A stretch of 64,000 nucleotides of DNA, taken from NCBI RefSeq assembly GCF_040712315.1, contig NC_134015.1, positions 13,660,945 through 13,724,944 of the forward strand. The letters are read 5' to 3'. Source of the stretch: Castanea sativa (lineage: Eukaryota > Streptophyta > Magnoliopsida > Fagales > Fagaceae). Position 1 is the first letter of the stretch; each line of letters starts with the position of its first letter. The notes beneath the pieces were generated by a model, which made no database searches, was not told the origin of the DNA, and saw only the letters and a list, made by a program, of their open reading frames with translations. This document shows positions 1-11,017 of the stretch, piece after piece. A program made the translations under genes and the position numbers.

Positions 1-760
1 GGGCTATATAAGACCTTAATGTCTCGTCTTCTCGTTGCTTAATGCCCAGTATACACGCAATAAACCTCTTGTGCCGATGACTCCCAATAAAGTGCGATAC
101 GAACTGTGCGCCCAGTTCCTTAAAAGTGCCGATAGAATTAGGCGTCAACCTACTGTACCAATCCCTCGCAGGCCCTTTCAAGGTAGTGAGGAAAGCCCTG
201 CACATGATTTCATCTGGTACACCCTGAAGATGCATTAGGGTTCTAAAAGACTCCAGGTGATCCAGCGGGTCTTTGGATCCGTCGTAGTTTTCCACATGGG
301 GCATGCGAAACTTTAGAGGAACGGGGCATGAGTTCACCAGCGCTGTGAAAGGTGAATCCGTTCTATGGACTAGGTCGTCCAAGTTGCTGGATACCCGTCC
401 CCTAAGGGCGTTCATCATCACATCCATGCGTTCCCTCATCTCCTGCATCTCTGCTGTGATATGAGGTGGCAGGGAGTCCGAGGCGGATGGCGGGTTTGTC
501 TCCGGCTGCTCCGGTCTTGTCGGTGCGGTGCTACCTTCAGGCCTGACGGCATTCCTCCCTTCCGGGCTCGCGACTTCCTGGTCCTCCTGTGGTGCACTTT
601 GGCGCGCAGTCATCTGCCGTAGTTGTTCTTCCAAATCGTGATTCTGCTTAGTGAGGCGCTCAACAGCAGCAGCAAGCGTCTGAACTTGTCTTTCTAGCGC
701 TGTAGCATGCGGTTCTTCGCCCTGATTGTTGACTGTCGCCATTGATCTGGTGAGTACCAT
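1..760 (-). CDS. Gag of a Tat-type Ty3/gypsy retrotransposon, 5' part
   Basis: The minus strand is open from an ATG at 760 (protein starts MVLTRSMATVNNQ) to the window edge, 253 codons without a stop. It begins with a Gln-rich, coiled-coil-like stretch. It then carries the retrotransposon gag core (PF03732-type) with DDLVHRTDSPFT, an HLQGVPDEIMCRAF segment, LKGPARDWY and FIGSHRHKRF. The C-terminal zinc knuckle and pol lie beyond position 1. Gag would form the virus-like particle that packages the element RNA. An LTR and primer site lie just upstream in the same orientation. The same motifs occur in the gag at 16344, but the sequences are clearly diverged, so these are two different families of one lineage. 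Whether the rest of this element is intact cannot be seen. Confidence 0.85.
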   Translation of the reverse strand, partial: MVLTRSMATVNNQGEEPHATALERQVQTLAAAVERLTKQNHDLEEQLRQMTARQSAPQEDQEVASPEGRNAVRPEGSTAPTRPEQPETNPPSASDSLPPHITAEMQEMRERMDVMMNALRGRVSSNLDDLVHRTDSPFTALVNSCPVPLKFRMPHVENYDGSKDPLDHLESFRTLMHLQGVPDEIMCRAFLTTLKGPARDWYSRLTPNSIGTFKELGAQFVSHFIGSHRHKRFIACILGIKQREDETLRSYIA

Positions 761-816
761 GCAACTTTTTGTCTTTGGAATAGAGCAAAGGCTGAATTCA
801 GTTTTCCTTTCACTCT

Positions 817-839
817 CGTTCCCCACAGACGGCGCTAAC
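817..839 (-). other. Primer binding site of the left retrotransposon
   Basis: Directly inside the LTR end, the minus strand reads GTTAGCGCCGTCTGTGGGG. This is one base away from the TGGCGCCGTC that follows the LTR of the second element at 16248. The position and similarity make this the primer site for minus-strand DNA synthesis. The G to A change in the first three bases may weaken priming. Confidence 0.65.
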
Positions 840-1406
840 TGATGGTGTCGAAAAAGTCACCAGTTAGTTGCGAGCACTCTCCAATTGGAACCAGACCTGC
901 AAACAAAAACAAAAAGACCTAAATGAGAGCACCGGTGTGGTGCCGGCCAAAAACCCTCCGAAGGTCAAGTTAGAATTTCTTTTCAACCCTAAAGTATCAG
1001 AGTTGAGTCAAATGTGCGTACCTTGCTTGGTGAGGGTTTTGGAGTATATATAGTAGCGTAGGTCCGAGATTCTCGCCTTGGTCAAGTGATCCTTTCCTTC
1101 TAGGAGAGTGACTCCTGAAAATCCGGATCTCTTAGAATTCTCTTCCTTATATGAATTTTCAATTAAGGCTTAACGTGTAGCGCAAGAGTTCTTTATATAC
1201 ACGTTGGCGTGAATTACAATCAAGGCCACGTCAGCCCTAATCAGATAATATGACTTGAGGTAACGCGGAGAAGGACGGGAAATTATATGCATCCACTCTA
1301 CCTGTCCGTCCACGACACATCCGTCCACCTTGGTCATATCACCCGTCACCTTCCCACAACGGTTTTTACATGTAATGGTACCGTCATGTTTGTTTTATCC
1401 CCATCA
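840..1406 (-). repeat. 5' LTR of the left Tat-type retrotransposon
   Basis: The boundaries are inferred from a 6-bp terminal inverted repeat: the plus strand reads TGATGG at 840 and CCATCA at 1401-1406. This gives a 567-bp LTR next to the primer site. A TATA-like run (TATATATA) lies at about 1045-1052 and could drive minus-strand transcription toward gag. The partner LTR is outside the window, so the target duplication cannot be checked and the outer boundary at 1406 is less certain than the inner one. Confidence 0.7.
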
Positions 1407-1744
1407 CATATCATACATATTTAATCTTAATTGTTAATATAAGATAAGATAGTCATTCATTCTTAAAAAAAAAATAAGATAATCATTGTGGGTTTCAGTT
1501 AGCTTAATTGGTAAAATTTCTATAAAATAATAGTCATTTAGGTGAGAAATCAAATCCATTTAAGAAAGAAATTTTTTTTCCTAAATAATGTAATGTTATT
1601 TGTAGTTTTTTTGTAAGTACATAAATTATTTTGGTTTGACTAAAGTTTATTCTCGTGGGTTGTGATGTTGTTGTTTGGGCTGGGTTGTGAATTTAATTTT
1701 GGAGGGGAGCTAACCTTTAAGCCCAAATTGAACTAAGAAGTACT
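1407..1744. other. Intergenic, with a SINE-like fragment
   Basis: This is AT-rich DNA with no coding signal. Around 1495-1580 a segment reads GTTTCAGTTAGCTTAATTGG and then a degenerate ATCAAATCCAT. It resembles the A and B boxes of a tRNA-derived SINE related to the minus-strand copy near 9690-9838. Confidence 0.35.
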
Positions 1745-1934
1745 ATGTATACCTTCTGTTTTGGGTAATGTCAGGTTGGCTAGGGCTCTGTGTCCATCTC
1801 TGTATATCTTCCGTGTACATCTATTTGACACACAATTTCACATAAGACTTTTGAGTCCTGCTGGCCCGCTAAAAATTGAAATCAAACTCAAATTATCGAT
1901 CTTGTCATTGGACAAGTCAGACTGAAAATATTTG

Positions 1935-2630
1935 GAGTCCGTTTGGCTGGGAGGATAGAAAAGTGGAAGGATAGAAAATTGAGAGAAGATGGAAAAGTGA
2001 GAGGATAGAAAAGATTTTAGTTTCTCTCATTTGTGTTTGGTTAGGAGGACGGAAAAGTGGAGGGATGAAAAAAAATTTTGTTTGATTGAAAATAAAGTTT
2101 GTATAAATTTACCATTATGTCCCTATTAAATAAAACAAAAAGTATCGCATTATACTTTAAAAAAATTGTGTATAGATGGACACTTCATTAATGTAAAAAA
2201 AATAGTATAAAAAATTAACCCAAAACTGTTTTCTAAAAGAAAAAAAACCAACCAAAAATCATGAGAAAATAAACATATGAGTACCAAAAAATTAAGAAAA
2301 AAAGAAGAAGAAGAAGAAAGCTAACACATCTAGACAAAATCAAAGAAAGAGAAGAATAAAAAAAGCCAAAGCACGCTAGTAAGCAGAGAAAAAAAAGAAA
2401 AAGAAAAAAAAGAAGAAGCCAAAAACGTTAAAAAAGATGGGGCAGTTTTGTCCAAATATTTTTTCTATTTTTCACTCCAATTTGGAGAGATTGTATTTTG
2501 AAGGGGAGGAGAGAAAACTTGTGGGCCCACCACTTTTCTCTCTCCCTCTTCCTCTCAACCAAATAGTGGAAAATGTCATTTTCTACCTTATTATCCATCT
2601 TCCATGTTTTAACTCCAACCAAACATACCC
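1935..2630. mobile_element. MITE-like insertion, PIF/Harbinger-like ends
   Basis: The left end GAGTCCGTTTGGCTGG and the reverse complement of the right end, GGGTATGTTTGGTTGG, form an imperfect inverted repeat. The flanks are TTG and TTA, close to the TTA target of PIF/Harbinger elements. The two paralogous blocks (near 43105 and 50200) read through this site without the roughly 700 bp, which is independent evidence for an insertion. The interior is a purine-rich tract followed by AT-rich sequence, with no transposase. Confidence 0.5.
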
Positions 2631-3739
2631 TTAGTAAACAGGCATCATAAATTCTGCAACTTTTGTTCATCATTTTTTTTAAGATAAAGTTTGTTCATAA
2701 CTTTGAGTTTGAATAATGTGATCTCACTTTTAATTAATGAGATCACCATTCAAATATAATTGTGAAGTTTAATGTGTGATTAGACTTAATTGTTGGTAAA
2801 ATTCAACTTATTATATACATTTAGTATATAATTTTAATTTAAAATTAATGTTATATACAAGGAATACCTATCAAATTCAAGGTTCAAATCCCCCTTTCCA
2901 CCTATGGATTTAGTTTTCGTGAGTATAATAGAAAAATAAACTCATTTTATTTTAATTTTCATCTTTCTCCAAGACTCTTAGTTAAAGATATATAGGAGTA
3001 TACACGATTTATTTCTGAACAGTGCAACACACAATGAAAGGAATATGCCTTAACGATTTATTGTGAAACATGGTACGAGTAGCACTAAAAAATCATCCAA
3101 GTGCACTAGGATCCTATAATCCCATTTCTTATTTTATGCATAACAATGTAATTCTGTTGTCTATGCAGCTTTTTTTGCATAACTTTTTTTTAATTTTTTT
3201 TTAAAATTATGGGTGTGCAGCAACCCATCAATCTGCCATAACTAATTTTATCACTTTGTTATTTTCAAGCAATTATCATTTCTTTTTTCTTTTTGTGATC
3301 AACTTTGGTATTTTTAATCCTCCATTCTTACTCCCCTGGTGTGCAGCCAACACACACAGAGACTATAATTAAAGACAAGTCCATAATAATATAGAAGGGT
3401 ATGTTTCATGCTTGTACAGAGACTGTCAAACGGAAGTTGTGTCCAATTTGCCATTTACACGCAATTAGCAAATGTAGTTTGTGATTATGTTGCATGCTTT
3501 TGCAGAGATTTTAAAACCTGTTGAGGACTTCGGTTGAATTCAAAAAATTAATTTGTAATACCTTATAAATTATAATGAGGGCCTGTAATGTTGATCTATG
3601 GCTAGATCAATTCGATAATTTAGAATCCTTTTATGCTTATCCTTTGGTTAATGAAAGTGAAAACTAAAAGATTTATCTTTTAATGTTATTATCCTTAATT
3701 GTCTTTCCTGTCCCAATAAATTTGAGAATTCCTATGACT

Positions 3740-3917
3740 TGTTTAATTGTTTGTTGTTGTAGGCCTTCCAAATTATATGATGCTTCTTTCATGATAACCT
3801 TCACCACAGTTCATGGTCTAGGAATGAATGTAGCTTTTACAGAAGTCATTTTTATTTGTCAATGTAATTACCCCATTGTGGAGGTCAGGCTACCAAAAAG
3901 TAAAACAAACAATTAAC
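3740..3917 (+). pseudogene. Exon-like fragment of unknown gene, copy 1
   Basis: After a T-rich tract ending in TTGTTGTAG, which looks like a splice acceptor, there is an open stretch encoding SKLYDASFMITFTTVHGLGM followed by NVAFTEVIF and VEVRLPK. The stop is at 3915-3917. A second copy at 44190-44370 keeps the same reading frame with mainly conservative changes. The GLGM-containing stretch faintly recalls Alba nucleic-acid-binding proteins, but this is too weak to assert. It lies within duplicated LEA-neighbourhood DNA and has no visible promoter or upstream exon. Confidence 0.35.
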
Positions 3918-4613
3918 TTCTTCAAACAAACAAAGTATACTTAATTTTTTAAATTTAACCAGGTAAATTTTATATGGAAAAAAATGCAGTTTTTCAAAGT
4001 ATCTTTGTTTTATTATTGTTTTTTTTTTCTTGGTTATAAGAAAATAATATAATAATATGGTGAGATTTCTTATAGACCATAAATTCTTTCTTCTTTTAAC
4101 CTTTTGCCCTTTTTTTTTCCTTAGTGTTTCTAAGAATCTAAATACATGAATAATTGTGTGGTATTATAATTTTATGAAAAGAGCATCATGATAATAAAAG
4201 TAATCCTCTTACATTTTTCTTTTTTACTAATTTATTAAATAAAAAAAAAAAAACAAAGAAGTAACTTGAGTGTGGGCCTTCTAACTCAACGGCTTAAATG
4301 GCCTAGTTAACTTGAGTCCGTTGAAAGATATTTTTACCTCTGCCTCAACACATTTTTATGTTGATAAGGGTCTTGAGCTTTGATGAGGAGTGCTATGAGT
4401 TCTAAGTCGGATCCGTGAAATAACAAAATCTAGGCTCTTAAGTCCATTACATTAAGGAATAGATTTTTCGGCTTTGAGCTCATTCCATGTAGTGGGCAAT
4501 TTTGGGCTTTTAAGCCCATTCCATGAAGTGATGACTTTAGGCTTTTAACTTTTAAGCCAATCTTATGTAATGAAAAAGACCTAAGCCCATTTTTCCAAGA
4601 AATATAAATACCT

Positions 4614-4815
4614 TTGGATGAAAATCCAATCCATATAGAGAAATTCTGGGCTTTGTGGGTATTAAATTTTTTTTTAATTTTTTTGCATGGAAGTATATTG
4701 GCAGCCAGATTTGTCTTGGACAACGGCTTCAGATCCCGGGTAAGAACTGGAAACAAAATTCGAGTTTGGCCAGACCAATGGCTTCCAACCCGTGCTCCCA
4801 TGCTAACCATCAAAT
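4614..4815 (+). pseudogene. LINE (L1) reverse transcriptase tail fragment
   Basis: This segment encodes SILAARFVLDNGFRSRVRTG then NKIRVWPDQWLPTRAPML. That is the characteristic region just after the reverse transcriptase of plant L1 elements (ILAAR...G..W.VG.G..I.VW.D.WLP). A more degraded copy lies at about 48390-48500. Only this short piece is present, with no RT core or endonuclease, so it is a relic carried along in the duplicated block. Confidence 0.5.
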
Positions 4816-5196
4816 TATTTAAAAATAATAATCAATGTTATTACATGCAAGGAATACCAATAGAAGCTAAACAAAATTTTTCATTTTTAGGTGGGGTGGC
4901 ACCTTGTTTGTAGATTTCGTTTTTGTGAGTATGATAGAAAATGAACTAATTTTATTTTCGTTTACACCTTCTTCCAACTACTCTTAATTAATAAGATGTA
5001 GTTGTGAATTGTGATTGATTTCTGAACCATGTAACACACATTGAAAAGGGTATGCCTTTACTCTCCATTTCTTTTTTTGTTCATAACAATGTAATTATGT
5101 TGCTTCTTCTGCATAACTACTTTTTTTTTTTTTTTTTTTTTTTTTAAATTCTTGGTACCTAATTGATTGAAATGTTTAATATTTTGATGAGTCTAG

Positions 5197-5496
5197 GTTG
5201 TTGATCAATACAATCAGCAAGCTCCCTTGGCACCACCAGCCATGTTTGAACAATATGGTGGTGGGCGTGGTGGTGCAATCTCTATTGGTGAAGCACTCAA
5301 AGCCACTACCAAGACAGCTGGGGTAGAAGATTGTGGACTGGAGTGATGCTGCTGTTATTCAAACAGTGAAGTTAAAGCACCAGGGCAAATCAACATAGTC
5401 CCAGGTGGGGTTGCCGCTGCAGCCCAATCAGCCGCAAGTTCTAATGCTAGAGCAACAAGCAACGAGAAAAAGACAGAACTTGTCAATATTCTAGCG
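5197..5496 (+). pseudogene. LEA (SMP) exon 2 pseudogene
   Basis: This is a paralogue of exon 2 of the intact LEA gene (50784-51095). The acceptor context GATGAGTCTAG is preserved and translation starts VVDQYNQQAPLAPPAMFEQY. The middle is broken: the segment matching GQKPVDRSDAAA has small indels that change frame. The donor GT after the LAxILA codons is changed to AT. No exon 1 lies immediately upstream and no exon 3 follows. The intron 2 copy runs to about 6030, where it joins MON2-derived DNA. It is non-functional. Confidence 0.75.
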
Positions 5497-6040
5497 ATAA
5501 TAGATTAATTCACACTTATTTATATCTACTATTTGACACATATATTCATAATTAATATAGAAATATTCACATTTTAATGCGAAAATATCCATATTTTAAT
5601 GCAAATAAGTAGTGAATGTATATAGTTCCCAAAAAAAAAAAATAGTGAATGTATAATAATCAAAATCCCCAATTATAAGGTGTGAGAATTGAAACCCTTA
5701 CTTAGAGAATGATTAATTACTAATGGCGCTCGACTTTAGTATTTTATGAAAACTTTTAGTTATTCTACTAATTGATTTTTTTTTTTTTGAGAAACAATCG
5801 GTTAATCAATGACATATTTGAAAGAGAAAATTAAAATTGATTTTTTTTTTTTTTGGAGAATAAAAAACGGATGGCAAGTATGTGTGTGGGTATATATATA
5901 GACGAAACTATTTACTTACAATGTTCTCTATGAAGCTCCTTGTATTACATGTACAAATCATTATTTTATAATCATTACTGTATACTACTTACTATTTTAC
6001 CCAAAAAAAAAGAATTTGATGCTTTTAATAAGTTTACAAT

Positions 6041-6450
6041 GACAAAAGGCCACAAAAGGCCAATTGCAGTCAAGCTCATATTCAAATTTGTCTTTCGATG
6101 AGCACTGTGGGCTCCAGTCACATCCACACATCTGTAATATAGATAAGCCTTTGTTCACAAATAGACCGGTTCATTTTGCTAGCCTGCTTGGGTTAAGCGC
6201 TGGTTTCAACCTATATTCAGGCTCAATTGTGTGAAGACTTGCCCGGCCTAGTGGATAGCACCAAATGTTTAAACCCAGGCCCTATGCTTTATAGCGTACT
6301 CAATGGAGCCTAGCCTAAGCCTCTTGTTATTTTTTTAAGGCTTATTGCACACGACTCAATTTGGATGATGCAGTTTTCATATAGTTTCATTGAGAGAGAG
6401 AGGTTGCAACTTCCTCTTAATAATAATCAAATAGTAAATACCAATAAGCT
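6041..6450 (-). pseudogene. Fragment of the MON2-like gene (partial exon plus intron)
   Basis: Positions 6045-6340 match 62950-63310 of the MON2-like gene. They include part of the exon 62893-63032 (AATTGCAGTCAAGCTCATAT against ATTGCAGTCAAGCTTATAT) and the intron above it (TAGACCGGTTCATTTTGCT and AATGGAGCCTAGCCTAAG). The similarity continues weakly to about 6450 (TTTCATATAGTTTCAT with GAGAGAGAG). The piece abuts the LEA intron 2 copy, giving a chimeric junction near 6035. It cannot be expressed as MON2. Confidence 0.65.
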
Positions 6451-8928
6451 ATTGCATTATTGTAATAAAATTAAAACCTTCAACACGATCCAAAAATAAT
6501 GGGAAACTATTACTTTTTCTTATCTCATGAGCATAACAAAAAGTCTATACAAAATAAAATTTCATTTTTCTCATTCTTCTTTTCAACCTTTAACCAAATA
6601 ATACGAAATTTACATCATTTTTTCATCTTTCAACTTTTTTCTTTTCTACCCTATCAATTTTTAATCAGCGATATTCTTTCTATCCTTCCTTGGTATTCTA
6701 TCCTCCCACCTTTTTATTATCTAGCTCATTGGTGCAGTTTTGCCATATTTGATGGATATATAACATTCTATTGAAGCAAATGAATGTGTTCTAACCCATG
6801 CAAACACATTGATGCATTTAAACTTAAACACAATTTTTATTATAAAATATAAATAATTAGAAATTTTATTTTAAAAAATAGGATGTAAAACATGCATTAA
6901 TGCATATATATATAGATTGATTTAAAATTAATCACAATTTTTATCATAAAAATATATAATTAGTCAAATTATTTTGTTTAAAAAGTAAACATAATTAGTC
7001 ACATATTAAAGTTTTTACCTAAATTTAATACTACTTATGATCATTTTTTTTTCTAATTTTTATTAAGATAGAATGTGTGGTGATTTTTATTGAGTATATG
7101 TGATTGATTTTTAAAAAAAAAATTTATAGTTCATTAATATTAGATTCTTAGTATTTTACACTCATTAACTCACTTGACACAAAGATTAAAAAACTTAAGT
7201 GGAAACATGTCACAAACTTAAGTGAATAATTATGGTGTAGTCCCTAGATAAATTTAGACACAGCGCAAAGTTGGATTTTAATTTTAAATTCCAATTGAAC
7301 TCTCTTATAGTTTTGGCTATTGATATATATATATATATATATATAGGGTTAAATTAAAATTAAAGTTAATTAAGTTCATTTTGTGGATCTAAGCACAGTG
7401 ATGGAGGAATTTAATAAAAAATTTGAAGGAGTGGTCTTAATTCTGAAAACAGAAATTAAATTAAAAAACTAAACTTGAGACTTTCAGATATTGATGTTTC
7501 CATTGATGAGCATTGATCAAATACAGAGGCAGCGTACATCATTGAGGTCTATAGCTTTTTTCATTGGGCTAAATTCATAAAAATCTGGCCTATCACATTC
7601 AATAATAAATTTCTAAAGAAATTCGGGGAGGGACATTCCACACCGTTTTAGTAATTTTGGTATTAGTCTCAAACATTGATGTCCTCAACCATAGGAAAAA
7701 AGATTTCTTAGTTTTGACCTTTCCAAAGATGAAAATGAAATTCTGCAATAGTGTCATCATCTTCAATTTAGTCATCATTTCTAATGCACGGCAAGTTGGA
7801 AAGTTGCCAAATGTATAGATGTGTGTTGTGAAAGGATTCTCATGAGTTACCATCCCAGTCGTCCAAGTCAGTCTTTCATTCATATTTGTGAAATGATGCT
7901 TTCCCCTAATGTAGGGGAAGTTGGTCACAGCCAAGTAGCCCTTCCCTCTAATGCATGACCAAGTCTCCTTCACCCATATACACGGCTAGAACAGTCCTTT
8001 TCCCTGATGCAGTCAATTCTTCCCTCAAATACACGGCCAGTTAGTCAAGAAAACAATTGAAAGGGAAGCAAACAGCATCACCTATTAGTTTTCAAGAGCC
8101 TTTTCACTAGTGAATCATACGAGAGAAAATTAAAACAAAAACATAAAAACATCCAACAATCAAGTGTTCGAAAAGCTTTGAACACCTATATTAGCTCAAA
8201 AATAAAAAAGTATTCAATAGAAATAGTGCCTTTGCAGCTATCACTTGTAAAATTTTAAATTTGGTTCAAGCGTCTCTTTTTATAAATTGATATAGAGTGT
8301 TCTACTCACTTCAGTTTCGTCGAAAGTGAAATGATTCTTCCCTCAAATGCACGGCCAGTTAGAAAAATGATGATATGGATTGGACTGTCAAGTAATGACT
8401 AATTTATAAGGACCACCGATCCAATATTTCCTCCAACCCATTTGATAAGCAAAGTTCATCCCACACCCAGCTATCTGCCAAATGAAATAAGCATTCCATC
8501 ACCACAAAAAGACACAGAGCTATTAAAGAATGAAAGGTAATTGTATGTTCAAGATTTAGCGCTGCTACGTTGTCAATATGAGCATCGCTGCCATTGCCAA
8601 CCCTTTCCTTGTCACTTCATGTTCATGGTCACAGTTTGAATTGGTCCTCAAAATGCCAATCGAGTATTCAACATGATCGGCTCACCAAGATTGTGACAGC
8701 TAACGAGAGGGTTTTTATCTCTTTGTCCATTCATTCAGTCGGATTGCTATATTTGTGGATATGCTTTTAATTATAGGATTTTTAAAAATAAAATAAATTA
8801 ACTTAATTGTTGTCAAGAATCTTGTAATAAAATTGGTGCCTCTTTATGTTTCAAACAACCTTAATTAGAGTTCAAATTTCCCCTCATCCCTTATAACTAT
8901 CTAATTAAAAAAAATAAAAATAAATAAT
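6451..8928. other. AT-rich intergenic DNA without a recognisable gene
   Basis: Positions 6460-6735 match 42440-42650 (ATCCAAAAATAATGGGAAAC; TATCCTCCCACC) and so belong to the same duplicated block. A TA microsatellite lies at 7322-7345. A 20-odd-base motif, TTCCCTCAAATACACGGCCA, occurs near 8021 and again near 8338 with one change. No ATG-initiated reading frame of note, splice structure or transposon end could be recognised in the rest. Confidence 0.5.
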
Positions 8929-9087
8929 ACCACCGCACACCTTTGGTGCAATGGCTATTTCACAAGTATAAATGCTTGTGGGTGTAGAGAGCAAGCGTCG
9001 GGGTTCAAATCTCCAAGAAAAAGCTTCCCACACTTATGCAATTAGATTAGATTAAAATAAAATTTCTATCTTTTATATAAAAAAAAT
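8929..9087 (+). mobile_element. tRNA-derived SINE-like copy
   Basis: CCACCGCACACCTTTGGTGC is followed by AATGGCTATTTCAC. After a short spacer comes GGGGTTCAAATCTCC, a good pol III B box, then a body ending TATCTTTTATATAAAAAAAA. This is the layout of plant SINEs: tRNA-like head, short unrelated body and A-rich tail. Clear target duplications were not found among the surrounding A-rich repeats. Confidence 0.55.
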
Positions 9088-9329
9088 CCAATTAAAAAAA
9101 AAACTTTATGTTACATAATCTTTATAGAACACATAGATTGTCATAAACCGCCATGTATTAGGGGTCAAATGAGTATTCACCAAAAGAATTGAAACATGTA
9201 AACATATTGCACGACAAAAAGCTCAATGGGTCAAATGAGAAAAAGACTTATTAACTCAATTTTCCTATGTGGAGATCGGACCACGTAATCTTTTTTATAT
9301 TCTTGTCCTATTTTATGCTCCCACATATA

Positions 9330-9331
<2 letters not shown>

Positions 9332-9389
<58 letters not shown>
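9332..9389. repeat. (TA)n microsatellite
   Basis: A run of about 29 uninterrupted AT dinucleotides, followed by a T-rich tract. Confidence 0.95.
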
Positions 9390-9392
<3 letters not shown>

Positions 9393-9685
9393 TTCTTTTT
9401 TTTATTTTTTTGTGCTCCAATTTATTTGATATCAAAGTATCTTTAACTTGATTCATGCAATGATTTTCTTCACAAGTTGATGTTCCACAAACCTGTAAAA
9501 TGATAATATTATGTATAATTATTTAGTGGTCCTAGAGCACAAAAAATGTGTGCTCTCCTCTCTCACATGATTAATGGTTCTTATCATGAGTTTAATTAGT
9601 GAGACCAACTATCTTGTGAGATGGAGTAGCACACATTTATTGTACTCCTAGAATACTAAATAATTATTCTAATATTTTTTTTTAG

Positions 9686-9838
9686 AGTTTCAACATATAG
9701 TGTCTGTTTTTTATGATTGTGCTATTTTATCATCAGATTAAGACACTAGTTAGTTTTTGGTATAGGTGGAAATTGAACCCCCAAATCTCATATTCAACCA
9801 TTAAATATTTTAGCAGTTGAACTAACTGAAGTCCACAA
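9686..9838 (-). mobile_element. tRNA-derived SINE-like copy, minus strand
   Basis: Read on the minus strand it starts GGACTTCAGTTAGTTCAAC, an A-box-like head. About 40 bases later it carries GGGGGTTCAATTTCCACC, a B-box-like motif. It seems to be the same family as the degraded copy at about 1495-1580. The 3' limit is uncertain. Confidence 0.4.
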
Positions 9839-9839
9839 T

Positions 9840-11017
9840 TATTTAAAATTAGTATAAGTTTGCACATGATAACTAGAATTGCATGCATTAAAGCATCCAC
9901 GATCGATCAAACAATCCTTGATAATTTCTACTGGCTTGTCCACCGCGTTTTCTCAAGGAAACAATGGCAATTGTGTGATTTGGGCATGTGCTAAATTGGG
10001 TAAATAAATCATTTAATTTAATTTAATTTGATGATACGATTGGTATTATAAATTTATTTATTAACCACAAGAGAGATAAGAATACAAAAACAAAGCATAA
10101 GAGACGTCTGCCATGGTAATATGCCCCCAAAAAAGGAAAAACCGGTAAAAGAGACCAAGTGAGGATCTGAAATTGGGATTTCAGAATGTCAAAGAAAATA
10201 CTCCAAGAATTCACCATTGCAAATAGGCAGCAGGTACGGGAACGAGGATTAATTGAGCTCAGCAAACTTATTGAACATTTATTATAAGATTGAATTTTGT
10301 TACAGGAAAATATTTATAGCTCTGCAGGAAATGGTTTTATATTAGTGACAAGTAGAGAGAGACACGAATTAAAGCAATGGTCATAGCTCATAAGTCATCT
10401 CTAACTAATTAATCACACGTGAGAAAGTAAAAACAAAAGGATATTTAACATGATTTGTGCCTTTTTGACAATCACATTTATCCGTGTTTGGTCAGGATGA
10501 AAGAAAAATGATGAAAAATAGAAAAAGGAAGTGGAGAGGAAATTTTGATTTTCTATTATTCCATTGGAGTGAAAAATAAGAGAAAAGGAAATGAGGAGTT
10601 AGAGTTTCCCACCAATTTTTTTTTTATCCAAATTAGAAATAAATGGGTGGAGAAATAGCATTTAGAAATAACAAATTGCAAAATATTCCTTCTATCTTTC
10701 CCTTTTTTACTTTTTCATTCTACATATCAAGCACAAAAGGTGGAAAGTTAAATCTTTTCTATCCTCTCAATCTTTTCAATCCTCTAACCCTCTCAATGAA
10801 AGTCTTAAATTTTTAAATTTAGTTTCGCAAACCTTTTATATATTGAAATAAAATATTTCCATTCAAAACAATTCGGATGTTATATATATATAACGCTCAT
10901 AAAACTTTCCCAAACCTAAAAATCGTCAAAACTAAAACAAAACAAGAGCTCTATCTTTTACTTTCCACTTTTTCTTTTCTACGTCTCTTTAACTTCTTTA
11001 TGTTCTTTTGTATACAT
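9840..11017. other. AT-rich intergenic DNA
   Basis: No gene is visible. Around 10490-10800 there is sequence rich in GAAAAATAGAAAAAGG and its complement, resembling the interior of the MITE at 1935-2630, but no matching ends were found. Confidence 0.4.

Larger units (their letters stand above)
1745..4850 (+). repeat. Relic block A1: copy of LEA intron 1 and flanking repeats
   Basis: Positions 1745-1930 and 2640-3190 match intron 1 of the intact LEA gene (about 50050-50730). Shared landmarks include the TCCTGCTGGCC stretch, the GTGCAACACACAATGAAA stretch and GCATAACAATGTAAT. The whole block also matches 42945-45080. The order is intron-1 copy, an exon-like segment (3740-3917), a repeat beginning near 4250 with many AGGCTCTTAAG/TTTTAAGCC motifs, then a LINE fragment. 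It appears to be a decayed tandem duplicate of the LEA neighbourhood. No LEA exon 1 was found upstream. Confidence 0.6.

Noticed and set aside
7599..7973. Minus-strand frame of 124 codons
   Set aside because: It starts with GTG rather than ATG, has no recognisable domain, and lies in repeat-like AT-rich DNA.
8940..9010. Possible tRNA gene (A and B box)
   Set aside because: No cloverleaf can be formed. The body and A-rich tail fit a SINE better.
10490..10800. Possible MITE with GGATAGAAAAG-type sequence
   Set aside because: The left and right edges do not form an inverted repeat and no target duplication was found.
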